The position numbers and the translations under genes are program-made. A DNA stretch of 64,000 nucleotides from Eutreptiella sp. 'Long Island Sound 2002' (lineage: Eukaryota > Euglenozoa > Euglenophyceae > Eutreptiales > Eutreptiaceae): contig OZ038385.1 of the NCBI GenBank assembly GCA_964036045.1, forward strand, positions 43,699,722 to 43,763,721, given 5' to 3'. The notes beneath the pieces are model-generated. The model saw nothing but the letters and a program-made list of their open reading frames with translations. It was not told the DNA's origin and did no database searches. Shown one piece after another: positions 23,943 through 34,829 of the stretch (positions are counted from its first letter, which is position 1; each line of letters begins with the position of its first letter).

Positions 23943-26774
23943 GACCTTCACATTGATTCTCTGGGCATCGTGGAGATCTCCCAGAAGGTGTCCGAGCTCA
24001 TGGGGACCCACATCCCACACACCACCCTCTTCAACTACCCGAGCCTCGACGCCCTGCTGGCCCATCTCTGGCACGACGTCCTGGGGAACAAGGCGGCGAC
24101 CCTCCCGGCCCTCCCGACCCCCGTGGCTGCCCTCGCCCCAACCCGGCCCGACGTCCAGGCGGTGATCACCGGCATGGCCGCCCGCTTCCCCGGCGGTGCC
24201 GACAGCCCCGAGCGCTTCTGGCAGGTGCTCGTCCAATGCCCGGAGGTCCGGCGGTCCCTGGGCACTCGCATCGACCTCCAGCACTACTACAGCCCCAAGA
24301 TCCCCTCCCACGGCAAAATGTACTGCACACAGGCCGCGCTGGTGGAGGATCTTGAGGCGTTCGACGCCGAGTTCTTTGGCATCAGCCCGTCCACGGCCTC
24401 GTTCATGGACCCGCAGCAGCGGCTGCTGCTGGAGGAGACATGGCATGCCCTGGAGCACGCCGGCATCCCCCCCTCGTCCCTGAGTGGCAGTGCCACCAGC
24501 GTTCTGGTGGGGGTCAGTGTCTCGGAGTACCACCTGGTCCACAGTGACGCCTCCAGCCCAACCGCCGTCAGCGGCGCCGCCCTCAATATGACCGCGGGCC
24601 GTGTGGCGTACCACTTCAATCTTCACGGGGCCACCTCCGCCATAGACACCGCCTGCTCCTCGTCCCTCTTCGCACTGCACATGGCCGCCCAGCAGCTCCT
24701 CCATCAAGGCCCCATGGCCCTCGTGGCCGGGGTCAACGCCATCCTGAGCCCACAGGTCTTCGTGAGGCTGTGTTCGGTGCGCGCGCTGTCGCCGCGCGGG
24801 ATCTGCGCGGCGTTTGATGCCTCGGCGGATGGGTACGGGCGGTGCGAGGGGTGCGCGGTGCTGGTGCTGGAGGCCGCCGCGGCGGCCGCGGAGGCCGCGC
24901 GCGCGCCGCTGGCGGTCGTGCGCGGCGGCGCTGTGGTCAGCGACGGGCGCAGCAACGGCGTCAGCGCCCCCAATGGCCTCGCGCAGCGGCGGGTGATGCA
25001 GGAGGCGCTGGGCCGTGCCGAGCTCGCGAAGGAGGACGTGGGGTACCAAGAGGCCCACGGCACCGGGACGCCCCTGGGGGACCCCATCGAACTGGAGGCC
25101 GTAGCCGCGGCGTACGGCCGGGGCCGCGCGGGGGCGCCGCTGGTGATCGGGACGGTCAAGTCGTGCCTGGGCCACGCGGAGAGTGCGGTAGGGGCGGCGG
25201 CGGTGATGAAGGTGGTGCTGTCGCTCACGCACTCCTTTGTGCCCCGGCTCAAACACTTCCAGGCCCTGAACCCCAAGGCCCCGGGGCTTGAGGCCGCGCA
25301 CCTGCGACTGCCCCTCGGCGATGGGCTGCCGTGGCCCAGGGAACAGGCCATGCGGCGCGCGGGCGTCAGCTCCTTTGGCTTCTCCGGGACGAACGTGCAC
25401 ATGCTCTTCGAAGAGGCGGGGGCCGAGGGGGGGGGCGCCGCTCTCCCCCCCGCCCCCCCCTCGGCCCTCGACGGGGCCTGGCCCCTGTGCCTGTCCGCGG
25501 CCACCCCCGCGGCCCTCGCCCAGACCGTCCAGCGCTACGCAGTGCTCGTGCCGGGGCTGGAGGCGGCGCAGCTGCCGGCGCTGTGCGCGGCGGCGCTGCG
25601 GTGCCGGCAGTCGCACGCGCACCGGGCGGTGGTGGAGGCGGCCGATCCCGAGGCCATGGCGGTGCAGCTGCGGGCGGTGGGGCAGACCGGGGCGTTCCAT
25701 CGCGGCCCCGGCGACGCGGAGTGGGGGCTGGTGCTCGGGGCCGGGGTCGACCTGCCGCGAGCCGCCGCCGGCCGGGCCTTCGCGGCCCCGGCGTTCCGGA
25801 CCGCCCTCGCAGACTGCGGCGCGGCGCTGGCGCACGCGACCGGTCTGGACCTGCACCGCGTGCTCGCCGGCCCCGAGGCCCCCCTGCCCCCCGCCCACCG
25901 CCTTCTGGCGGGGCTGGCACTGGAGTACGCGTACGCCGCGCTGCTGCTGGCGCACGGCGCCCGGCCCCACGTGCTCCTGGCGTACGGCGCGGGGCAGTAC
26001 GTGGCCGGGGCGATCGCGGGGGCCCTCCCGCTGCCGGCGGCGCTGCAACTGGCGGCCGCGCACTGCGGGGCCATGCACGCGGGTCCGGCCCCGGCCGTGG
26101 GGCTCGTACCGGCGGAGGAGAACGTCGCGGGCGGCGGCACAGGGCTGAGGGTGTACCCGGCCGCCCAGGGGCAACGCGTAGCGGTGGGCACTGCGCTGCC
26201 CCCGGGGGCCGTGCCCCTCCCGCCGGCGGAGGCCCTGCCGTACCTGCCCATCGCGTCTGCGGCGCTGCGGGCGGAGATGGAGGCGGTGGCCGTGCGACTG
26301 CCCGGCCCCCCGCCTCCCCCCCACATCCCCATCGTCCTGTGCGGCCCGGGGCACGTCCTGTCCTCCGCGGAGCCCCCCCCGGGCCCCGGCCACTGGGCGG
26401 CGGGGCCGTCGCAGGCGCTGGACGTGCCGGCGGCGGCGGGGGCCCTCGCCCGGACCGGGGCCCTGGTCTATGCCCCCGGGGCCGCGGTACCCCCGTACCT
26501 GCGGGCGGTGCCCGAGGCCAAGGCGGTACACGTGGGCCCGGACGAGCCCCCGATGCGGGGCCTCGTCGCGCGGTGCTTCGCTCGGGGCGTGGCCGTGGGC
26601 GCCGAGTGGCTGGAGGGCGAAGGGGCGCCACCCGCGGGGGCCGGGGGCCGGGCGCTGCCCGCCTACCCCTTCGTGCGCACGCGGCACACGCTGAGGCCGG
26701 GCGCGGGGCCCAAGGGGTCTGCCACGCCGCATGCGCAGGACAGTCCCGGACCCCGGGCCTCGTCACCCCAATGA
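23943..26774 (+). CDS. Modular PKS exon 3: second half of ACP, KS, AT-like domain (3' end uncertain)
   Basis: Starts DLHIDSLG after the intron 2 acceptor, with phosphopantetheine Ser at 23,958-23,960. The ACP is followed by a complete KS (about 24,150-25,410) with DTACSSS Cys at 24,654, EAHGTGT His at 25,056 and KSCLGHAE His at 25,173, all intact. An AT-fold region follows (about 25,470-26,680). It has lost the catalytic serine (GHSxG position reads AYGAG, Gly at 25,986) and lacks the second catalytic His; the standard C-terminal linker LPAYPF is present. The frame stops at 26,772, but a module ending in an AT is unusual, so the real exon probably ends at a donor within the last ~80 bp and continues outside the window. 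The frame upstream of 23,943 is intron. GC exceeds 70% except in the ACP part. Confidence 0.9.
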   Translation, partial: DLHIDSLGIVEISQKVSELMGTHIPHTTLFNYPSLDALLAHLWHDVLGNKAATLPALPTPVAALAPTRPDVQAVITGMAARFPGGADSPERFWQVLVQCPEVRRSLGTRIDLQHYYSPKIPSHGKMYCTQAALVEDLEAFDAEFFGISPSTASFMDPQQRLLLEETWHALEHAGIPPSSLSGSATSVLVGVSVSEYHLVHSDASSPTAVSGAALNMTAGRVAYHFNLHGATSAIDTACSSSLFALHMAAQQLLHQGPMALVAGVNAILSPQVFVRLCSVRALSPRGICAAFDASADGYGRCEGCAVLVLEAAAAAAEAARAPLAVVRGGAVVSDGRSNGVSAPNGLAQRRVMQEALGRAELAKEDVGYQEAHGTGTPLGDPIELEAVAAAYGRGRAGAPLVIGTVKSCLGHAESAVGAAAVMKVVLSLTHSFVPRLKHFQALNPKAPGLEAAHLRLPLGDGLPWPREQAMRRAGVSSFGFSGTNVHMLFEEAGAEGGGAALPPAPPSALDGAWPLCLSAATPAALAQTVQRYAVLVPGLEAAQLPALCAAALRCRQSHAHRAVVEAADPEAMAVQLRAVGQTGAFHRGPGDAEWGLVLGAGVDLPRAAAGRAFAAPAFRTALADCGAALAHATGLDLHRVLAGPEAPLPPAHRLLAGLALEYAYAALLLAHGARPHVLLAYGAGQYVAGAIAGALPLPAALQLAAAHCGAMHAGPAPAVGLVPAEENVAGGGTGLRVYPAAQGQRVAVGTALPPGAVPLPPAEALPYLPIASAALRAEMEAVAVRLPGPPPPPHIPIVLCGPGHVLSSAEPPPGPGHWAAGPSQALDVPAAAGALARTGALVYAPGAAVPPYLRAVPEAKAVHVGPDEPPMRGLVARCFARGVAVGAEWLEGEGAPPAGAGGRALPAYPFVRTRHTLRPGAGPKGSATPHAQDSPGPRASSPQ

Positions 26775-26991
26775 CCTCCTGCCCGATCCCACCCCATGCC
26801 CCTTCCCCCCCCCCTCCCAGTGGTGGAATTCAAACATACCATGTCCCCGATGCAAAAGAAGCATCAAAATGCCCGTTTGAACAATAACGGGTCCCCAACA
26901 CGGGGACAAAAAAATGGGGAAGGAGGGGGAGAGCTGGGGGAAAGGGAAGTCGGGTTTTCACATGGGGCGGGGGGGGGGGGGGGCGTTCAAC

Positions 26992-27361
26992 AGAGCCCCC
27001 CCAAAACTGGGGGGCGGGGTCTGGGAAAAGGGCTCAATTGACAGGACCATTCATCAGTTATTATCAACTCTGCCGCCAAAGGCGCCGAAAAATTTTTTGA
27101 CCATGAAAAAGGGTCAAATTTTTTTTCACTAAAAGTATGGCAAATGATGACTTTTCTGCACCCCTTCGACGCGCTGATTCCAAAAATCCGATTTTCATTT
27201 TTTGCCAATTTTTGGGTCCGGGTCACCTCCGAGGCCTGGGGGTCAGTCTCGGTAGGATTTTGGGGAGCCCCCTTTTTTTGGGGGGGGGGGCAGCTCCGGC
27301 CGGGGGGCTCTATCCCCCCCCCCCCCCGCGCGCAAGTGAAAGCCTGCCCGCCCAAAATAGG
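26992..27361 (+). repeat. Interspersed repeat B, copy 2
   Basis: Second copy of the sequence at 7299-7646, in the same orientation relative to the PKS gene. Confidence 0.8.
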
Positions 27362-28253
27362 CGAAAACTTTGCCCGACCCACGTGGCATGCTAACGTACT
27401 CGCCTTGTCCTTCTCAGTGGGCTCTAGGGCGACAGAGCACCGCAGACCTTTGGGCCAGGGGTGAAATCCGTTCCGCACTTGCGAAGTAAAGCGACAAACC
27501 GGGCCATCAAACGCCGCTCTGACGGTACCGGGGCCTCGTCATGCCGCCACACTGAGGACGGCCATCGTGAGGGCCACGCGACACGCGTACTGCATGGACC
27601 CTAGCACTCCTGCCCCGGCAGCCACCCTGAGTCAGCAGGCGGCGCATCAAGGGCTCACTGTTGGATTGCTGTTCTGTCGGGTTGGGGTGGCATCCGACCC
27701 CCCGGGGGGGGGGGGGGATCCTGGCCAGTTTGTGGCCTGATTTTTCTGTGCAAACGGCGCCTTCGCCGTGGGGTCATGTGGGCCCCAGTCGATCAGTTTG
27801 GCTCCTTGAGCCTCAAAAAACTTGTTTTGTTCGGCACTTGCCTCATTTTTTTTTGATCGGCAGCGCCGCAGCTGCCTGCATTTATCCTTGTCTCTCTTGT
27901 TTATATATTCACATGCCCGTGTGTCAGTGTGTCTGGTATATGTGTTTGTCTTTGTTTTGTTTTGTAGGTATCTGTGGCATCCAGCCCCCCGGGGGGCGTG
28001 GGGTATGGTGGGGTGGCATCCACCCCCCCAGGGGGGGGGGGGGGCTATGGTCAGGGTCATGGAGCTCCTGAGCAGAGGTACCCGGGAGCCCCGCCCCCTG
28101 GGGGCTGAGCATCGAATCTTAAGCAAACAGCTAAAATTTTCTGAAGGCGGGGACATTCAGTTCACCATCACCGCCTTCGACTGCGCGAGAACACATGGAA
28201 TGTCCACAGGACATCCGTTGTCATTGACAGTGTGTGGCCGGGTGCTTTCGTAC

Positions 28254-28467
28254 AACTCTCAGTGATGAAAAATTCCTCAAAAGCTGTTTAGGGCTGCAGG
28301 TACCTGCACAGCTTTCTGCGCCCTTGTTTCAGCATTTGATGTGCCTTGTGCACTATATACAACTCTCAGTTATGAAAAATTCCTCAAAAGCTGTTTAGGG
28401 CTGCAGGTACCTGCACAGCTTTCTGTGCCTTTGTTTCAGCATTTGATGTGCCTTGTATACTATTATC
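28254..28467 (+). repeat. 107-bp tandem duplication
   Basis: Two copies of a unit with AACTCTCAG, CCTCAAAAGCTGTTTAGGGC and CAGCATTTGATGTGCCTTGT, differing at a few positions. Confidence 0.9.
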
Positions 28468-28567
28468 GAGAATGAACCGAATTTACAAACTGGTTTTGTG
28501 AATAAGTCGTCGGGCTCATTGAAAACTGGTAAGGTTGAAGCATCCGAAACGCTTGCTTGTTGGTGCT

Positions 28568-28706
28568 TGTCTGTGCTATGGACTGCAATCCCAGAGTTCA
28601 ACTGATCCACATTTGTATGCCTGCGTAGGATTGGACTGCAATCCCAGAGTCCAAATGATCAACATTTGTATGCCTGTGTAGGATTGGACTGCAATCCCAG
28701 AGTCCA
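28568..28706 (+). repeat. ~60-bp tandem repeat, about 2.5 copies
   Basis: Unit contains GGACTGCAATCCCAGAGT and ACATTTGTATGCCTG. Confidence 0.88.
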
Positions 28707-31700
28707 AGGTACCCCAGGCCCTTCGCAAAAATGGGTTCCGCAAAAAAAAGTGCAAAAATAAAAAAAACTTTTGTCTCTATACGCTCCGCAAAAATGGGTT
28801 CCGCAGAAAAAAATTGCAAAAAAAATTTCCCCCTGCTTTAAGTGTTGCCGCAAAATTTTGCTTAAATAAAATTCAAAACACCCAACGCAAAACTGAGGAT
28901 TCCGCAAATAATTAGGATTCGCACGGTATCCCTTGACCCTGGTCCTGAGATCATCGCCTCCTCACCCTACCCTTGCCAATGTCAGGGAAGTACAAGCGTC
29001 TGCCATGTGGAGATTGCTTTCCACCACCGGTAGCCAGTTTTTTTCATGTGTTTCTTTAACACATGGAACCCAACTACATTGGGTCCAATGCATGTTTTTG
29101 GACAAATGTGATGTTGAGAACATGAGACGTTTCAATTGCACAGTTTTGGAATTGAGCATCCGGCGCTTTTGTAGGTTGGTGGTTTTCGGGGGTGTTACCG
29201 GGATACACAAGGTGATAATTGGCGCTGTGTGAAAACGCCCCCACTGTGTCGCTCAAAGCTTTCTGCCGCGACGTGCCCATCTATCCGAGTTTCAAGATAT
29301 TGGGCCTTTTCGCGACCGCCCCCTTTTGTTTGGCATGGCGGGCAGGCCCCACCCAAGCCATTCAAATTGCTGCACCACTGCGAGGCTCACCGAAGGACAG
29401 CCGCCTGTGTACAGGGGCCAAACAGTAATGGAGGCCACTTCCGACACATGGGCTGACCGCACTTCTACCCCCCCTTGCGCATGCACGGCCTTGTCTAGAC
29501 ACGGGGTGGGCGTTTTGAGGAAATTTTGGGACTGCTGTTTTTGTGGTCCAAAATGGAGGATTGGGTGTTTGTAGAGCGCCTGTACAGGGCAAGAGGGGCT
29601 CAGTCATGTTTGTGATGGTGCATCATGTTCATACTATTCCACGGCCACGGCACCCGATGCCCCCAACAGTGAATAAGAAGAAGGGGATTATTTGGAGAGT
29701 TGCCTGTCCATTGTACCATTGCTTTGTGTAAGGGTCGAGGCCCGCGCGTGCTTTGCTGTCACGTGTGTTGCGCACACACACGGCCTTGTCTAAGCACCGG
29801 GGGTGGGCGTTGCACCGCCGTTTTGACCCGACTTTTGGGTCCGTGGCCGTGCGTGCACATTGGGGGGGGGGGTACAGGTCGGAGGTGCACACCACTTGCC
29901 GAGGGAGCCACAGGCTGTCGCACCGATCGGTGTGAAAACCCGCTGAACGTACGGGTTTGAAATTCGACGTTTTGGCTGTGGACGCTAGAATCTGCATAAT
30001 CGGGTCGTCGTACACAGTCCCTTCTCCCCCTCCCCCCTCTTTGTGCATTGGTCATTTTGTCAGCTGTCAAGCAGTGGTACATACAAACTGCAGTTGTCTT
30101 GCAGAGGCATCACGTATCTCCAGAATCCCCCGCACAGCCTATTGGGAAGGCTTGTGGGACGAGCTGGGCATGATGCCCATGCCAGAATCTCCAAGTGCAA
30201 GCACCCACAACATCTAGCTGCTCTACCGACTGTTCGTGCTAACTGCACACTGATTAAACACCGTGCCATGACACTTGCAACACAAATACCTGCAAGTGGC
30301 CCAAAGGGCACACTTACACCACTGGGGCTGGGCCTGCTGCCCCCCTCACAGCTGTTTTCTTGGGAACTGCACTTTGCCTACCACTGACAGCACCTTTGTT
30401 TTGAGCCTACACACCGCACACACACTTCATAGATTAGGACTCAGCAACCGTATGGCCGAATGAGTGCCGGTGTCTACCAGCAGGAACTGAGCAGGATCGT
30501 AGTTTTACATGTAGACAGTGAGTATATTATAGGGCCGCGGTTTTCACCATGACGCCCGCAACTCAATCGCTTTGATTTGAATCCTGGCCCAGGTCCATAC
30601 AACTATATACCTACTACTACTACTGTGTTCATAGACATATGTAGCCTGTGCTTAGCATCTCAATGACACTCGAACTGTTGCAGTGGAATCATGATTGCGC
30701 TCCATTGGGAAGGATCGTGGGCCCAGAAAATAGTACTTTTCTCTAATTCCACAGTTTGCAGCAAAAATCAAAACACGCACCGACGATTTTTTTCTTCAGT
30801 GGTCCGATTTTTTTTTAATCACACGACTTACTGTAAAAAAAGAATTACAAGAATTTACTGCCAAAAAAAATACACGAAAACACGGTTTTTTGTGCACGAG
30901 TTACATTTTTCACAACCAGAGCGCACTCACCTGCCTGCCACACTCACGTGTACTCCGGTAGCCGTGGACATCGGTACTACCCTCCACTTCGAGTGTGAGA
31001 CAGCATGGCTGAACAACACGCCAAAGCCTTGGTTGCGAAACAGTACGTAGGATGCGGGCAGTAGCCCAAGTACCCCCCCCTCCCCCATAGAGGTTGTTAC
31101 AAGCCCCTGTCAAGAAACTCCTGCAGATGCACTACACCGGCACCACAGGTCCGTACTGGAGTCGGCAAGCTCAGCAGGGACTCGGAGTGTGTATCTGGAT
31201 GCACCTGGTCAACGGCATGGGCAGCGGCCCGTCTCTGGGACAGCCGACCCCGGGGTAGTCAAACAGGACAAGTCATCCGGGGGCTCTGTTGACACAACCA
31301 GACAGAGTTCAGACCCACAGAGGGACGGACTGTGCAGAGGCGAGAGGCCAGTAGGCGCCGCCAAAGGCAAACAGCTTTTCAACAAGGCCTCGTGCCACCC
31401 CGCCCCCCACGCGGGACGGCCGTCACGACATTGTGGGGGGCTATACAAAGGGGAGGGGGGGGGGGGGGGGTAGTGCATGAGACATCATTTTTCGCATGCC
31501 ATCCCCATTGTACGGGTCATCGGGGGTATGTTTGAGTGATACTTCAATCATTCTGGATTAGTCTTGGGTTAAAGACCTGTAGCATTGATTTTGCATTGCT
31601 GTTGTTTGTTTGTTTCCTGACAACTTGCAACCAGAGACGGTTGACAGACAGCGGTTGGCGGCAGGCCCGTCCTTAGTGCGCGTCCTACCCTACGGGGGGG

Positions 31701-31834
31701 GGGGTCCGAGGCCATTTCTGCGTGGCTGGGTGTCCCACGACCCCCCCCCCCTCCCACTTTCTGAGTGTCTATTTTTTTTCGGTGCTTTGTCATGGAGTCC
31801 TGCCCGGCCCAATCGGGGGCCGCAGGTATTGAGC

Positions 31835-32344
31835 ATGTCGAGGCACTCAGGAAGTGTTAGTCCACAAGAACAGCGTGTCTTGTTCACGCCGCCAACCACT
31901 GGCGGCGACTCAACCATACGACCAGACTTCGAACCCGAACAAGTCGTGGACGACCTCGTGTCACAGTGGTTTGAGGAAATCGAAGAGGCTGGGAGTCCCA
32001 ACAAGCAGTTGCTACCGCAATTCAATCTCTGTGCTGTCCCAGAATTCTACTCAGATCCTGGGCTGCCTGTCATCCCCTGCGAACAAATTGAAAACCTGGT
32101 GCTGGTGATCCACACAGCAGGTTCGCAGACCTCACCGGCTCCAAAGAGAGCAAAAATTGACCATGCAAACACTCGTTTTGCCTTGCGATTTCGTGCAGCG
32201 CAATTGCATTCTACTGAGCTACAACCCCAAAAGCAGGTGTGCAACTACTGGGAGCCAGTCTTCGTCACCGTTCAGTTTCTGGATTCAGCCCACGAGGAGT
32301 ACCTGGTCTGGATCTTCCAACTCCTGGAGAAGGTACTCATCTAA
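31835..32344 (+). CDS. LINE-associated upstream ORF of unknown function
   Basis: 169 codons from an ATG at 31,835, coding-like composition, acidic N-terminal half (EPEQVVDDLV, WFEEIEEAG). No domain recognised. It precedes the coiled-coil ORF by 178 bp in the same orientation, so it is probably the first ORF of the LINE. The frame open before the ATG is intergenic. Confidence 0.5.
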   Translation: MSRHSGSVSPQEQRVLFTPPTTGGDSTIRPDFEPEQVVDDLVSQWFEEIEEAGSPNKQLLPQFNLCAVPEFYSDPGLPVIPCEQIENLVLVIHTAGSQTSPAPKRAKIDHANTRFALRFRAAQLHSTELQPQKQVCNYWEPVFVTVQFLDSAHEEYLVWIFQLLEKVLI

Positions 32345-32521
32345 TCCCGCACACGCGTCGATTGGTCAGAGGTGCTTGGGCAGCCAACGATCTTGTTTCC
32401 GCGAGCCAGTAGCTTCTGTTGTCAGCTAAGAGGAATTCTCGGACATCACTGACGAGGCACCCCACCTCTGAACCCGAGAACCACTAATACAGGCTGGGCA
32501 TCAGCTCCTGACACAGGAAAC

Positions 32522-34642
32522 ATGAGTCAACCGACCACACAAGATATGCTATTGTCTGTGCAGCTGGCCTTCAGTGCCAGCAAATTTGAACGCTCCATCT
32601 TGGAACTTGCGGCTAATCATCATCCGACCCAACTCGCTGAGCAGTTTCAACAATCAAGGGAACGCATGAAGCGGATGGAGTCCATGGATAGTGAGGAGCA
32701 GCGAGCGGCTTTCGCTGAGGAAGCCACCAAGGCAGAGATCATCATGCAAGCAGTAAATAAAGTCACGGAGGTGGTTGCCATTGACGAAGAGCAGCCACTG
32801 AGCCAAGCCAAAGGAAACGTCAGCCGACTCGAGGAGCAGTTGCGGGAAGTGACCAATCAGCTGGAAGCTATCAAGGCAGATGCGTCTCATGCAACGCTGG
32901 AGAAATTGCGCAGTGAGAAACGACTTGTATCACAGCAAGTGGTAAATGCTCAAGACGTGTTGATGCAAGTTCTCGCTGCACCGGGCCCACAGCTGCAGGT
33001 GGCCCTGGACGAGCAAAAACACACGATCATCCAACAGCAAAAGGAGCTATTGGCGCAGAAGGAGGCCATCGAGGCACACAACAAGAGACAGCCGGGGGGG
33101 AGGACCTCACCCCCACCCCCCAAACCCGCCCCTTCCAGCCCCAAACAGGTGAAGGACAGGGCTCAAGACAGGGCACAGGACAGGGACCCCCCCCCCGTGG
33201 GAAAAGGGGGGGGGTTTCCAAGCACATGGTGGAAAATATCATGCAGGCACGAAAACAGGAGGAGAGGGCAGCAGAGCCCTCAGTGGCACCGTCCCTCTTT
33301 GACACTGAACAAGAAATGCTATGTTTTTTATACAAATGGGAAGACATGGCGATCATTCTCCAAGAGGAGACACGACTCACACCAGGTGAAAATAAGCCCT
33401 TCAGGTGGACCAAGTTGAAGGGTATGTCTGATGACGCAGTCATCAAAGCCCTGCCGGATGACAACATGGGTGTCATCCTTGTAGTGCATTTTTCAGAATT
33501 GGGACAACTGAAAGAGGTCTCAAAAAGTCTATTACAGGTAGCGAGGGTCCACAGGCTGGATCTGCTGATCATCATGGAAGATGATAAGGCCTTGTTTGCA
33601 ACTGCGGGGCCCCAAATTGAAAAAGCGGTGCCCTGGCACATCAATGATTTGCATAAACTGAACCGCCCCCTTCAGACTATGGGTGGCGCGGCTCTGCACG
33701 GTTTTGTTGTCACATCCTCCAGACAAGGCAGGAAAAATTGCCTGGCAGTTGACTACCAGATCAAGAAGCTACCAGCGCCAGGAATGGGGGCGCTGCAGAT
33801 TGAGGTCGCAGTACCCGAATCTGAACGACCCAGCTTTGCCTTGGTTGCTGAAGACCGGGCCATACCCGGCATCCTTACGGGTATGGGTTGTAAAGGAGCG
33901 CAATGTGTGTCTAACCCGCATCGCACAGTCAAGGGTGCCAGGATCGTCTGGCACCCACTCACTGACAGTGAAATTGCTGAGCTTGTCAAAGCCTACAAAG
34001 GCTGTCCTTTCTTTGCGGTAATGCGCGAGGATGAATTCCTCGGCGAAGAAATGGGCGAGTGCCCAGTGGTACTTCAAATGTATCCCAAGCAGAGCGTGAA
34101 GCAGGCCCTGGGGCCCTACATGTGGCACACCATATATAGCTCGTTGAACCAACATGTACAAGGTAAGTGCTTTTTCTCAGTCCAACTTGCAGGCAGAACG
34201 AAAAATCAGAGTAGGCATCAAGGACACGTCAGCGGCCCATGAGTGGCTGACACATGTGAAAAACGAGCTGGAGACGCTCGGTTTTGATATAAAGAACGAG
34301 AGAACGGGGGAGCCTATCTCCGATTTTCTGGATGGATCCGACTCAGACGGATCTTCGTCCACGAGGTCCAATGCGTCCCTGGAATCCAGAGGATCGCGCT
34401 CAGAACAGAAAGATCAAGTTGTGTTCTACGACTTGCTGCCCAGGTTAGAAGAACAGGACATAATAGGTATGTTGTCTGCCAAAGGCAGAATTGTACACTC
34501 AGCATGCCAATTGTCATGGACTCCAGGGGATATCAGCTTGTTTGCCTGGAAACTCACAGGACCTGATCTCAAAGATCTCAATGGGGCCCTGCTGCGGGAT
34601 CCAAAGCGCAAAAGCCCCATGTTCATCGTGTCATTACAATAG
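32522..34642 (+). pseudogene. LINE ORF1-like protein, coiled coil, frame broken
   Basis: Three consecutive frames. 32,522 to about 33,215 is a long helical, coiled-coil-like region (SRLEEQLREVTNQLEAIKAD) followed by a proline-rich linker. The frame breaks at a C-run/G-run pair near 33,186-33,220 and resumes at 33,226-34,242, then shifts again near 34,162 into 34,154-34,642. A GTAAGT...TTGCAG sequence (34,163-34,192) at the second break resembles a 30-bp intron, but splicing it does not restore the downstream frame. Expected role is RNA binding in the retrotransposition particle; this is inferred from position. Confidence 0.6.
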
Positions 34643-34829
34643 TACAACACAGAAAGGACAGACCAGCGCACCAAGTTGAGGGATAAGAGGAGCAGGGACT
34701 CGCCACAAACGGGCGGAGGTAACAAGTGGAAGTCCACTTATGTGAATGCAGTAAAGGGAGGCATGAGCCAGAACAATGTGAGGAATAGGTGATGAGAGTG
34801 GTACGCCGCTTTTCGGCGCGCTGTCACTA

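Larger units (their letters stand above)
26775..31834. other. Gene-poor repetitive interval after the last PKS exon
   Basis: Holds repeat B, C/G homopolymers, two short tandem repeats and fragments of an interspersed repeat around CACGGCCTTGTCTA (29,470 and 29,775; another at 44,360). A short segment near 31,340 (GGCGAGAGGCCAGTAGGCGC) also occurs near 13,845. The ORFs here (for example 29,957-30,217 and 30,043-30,387) show no recognisable domain. No further PKS exon was found. It could be the next PKS intron. Confidence 0.6.

Noticed and set aside
23796-26732. 978-codon ORF on the minus strand opposite the PKS exon
   Set aside because: Antisense shadow of a GC-rich coding exon. It is composed of Gly, Arg, Pro and Ala with no domain, whereas the plus strand has complete KS motifs.
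30520-30600. tRNA gene suggested by GATTTGAATCCT
   Set aside because: No A box at the right spacing and no foldable stems.
34163-34192. 30-bp intron GTAAGT...TTGCAG in LINE ORF1
   Set aside because: Its length is a multiple of three, and removing it does not bring the downstream frame into register.
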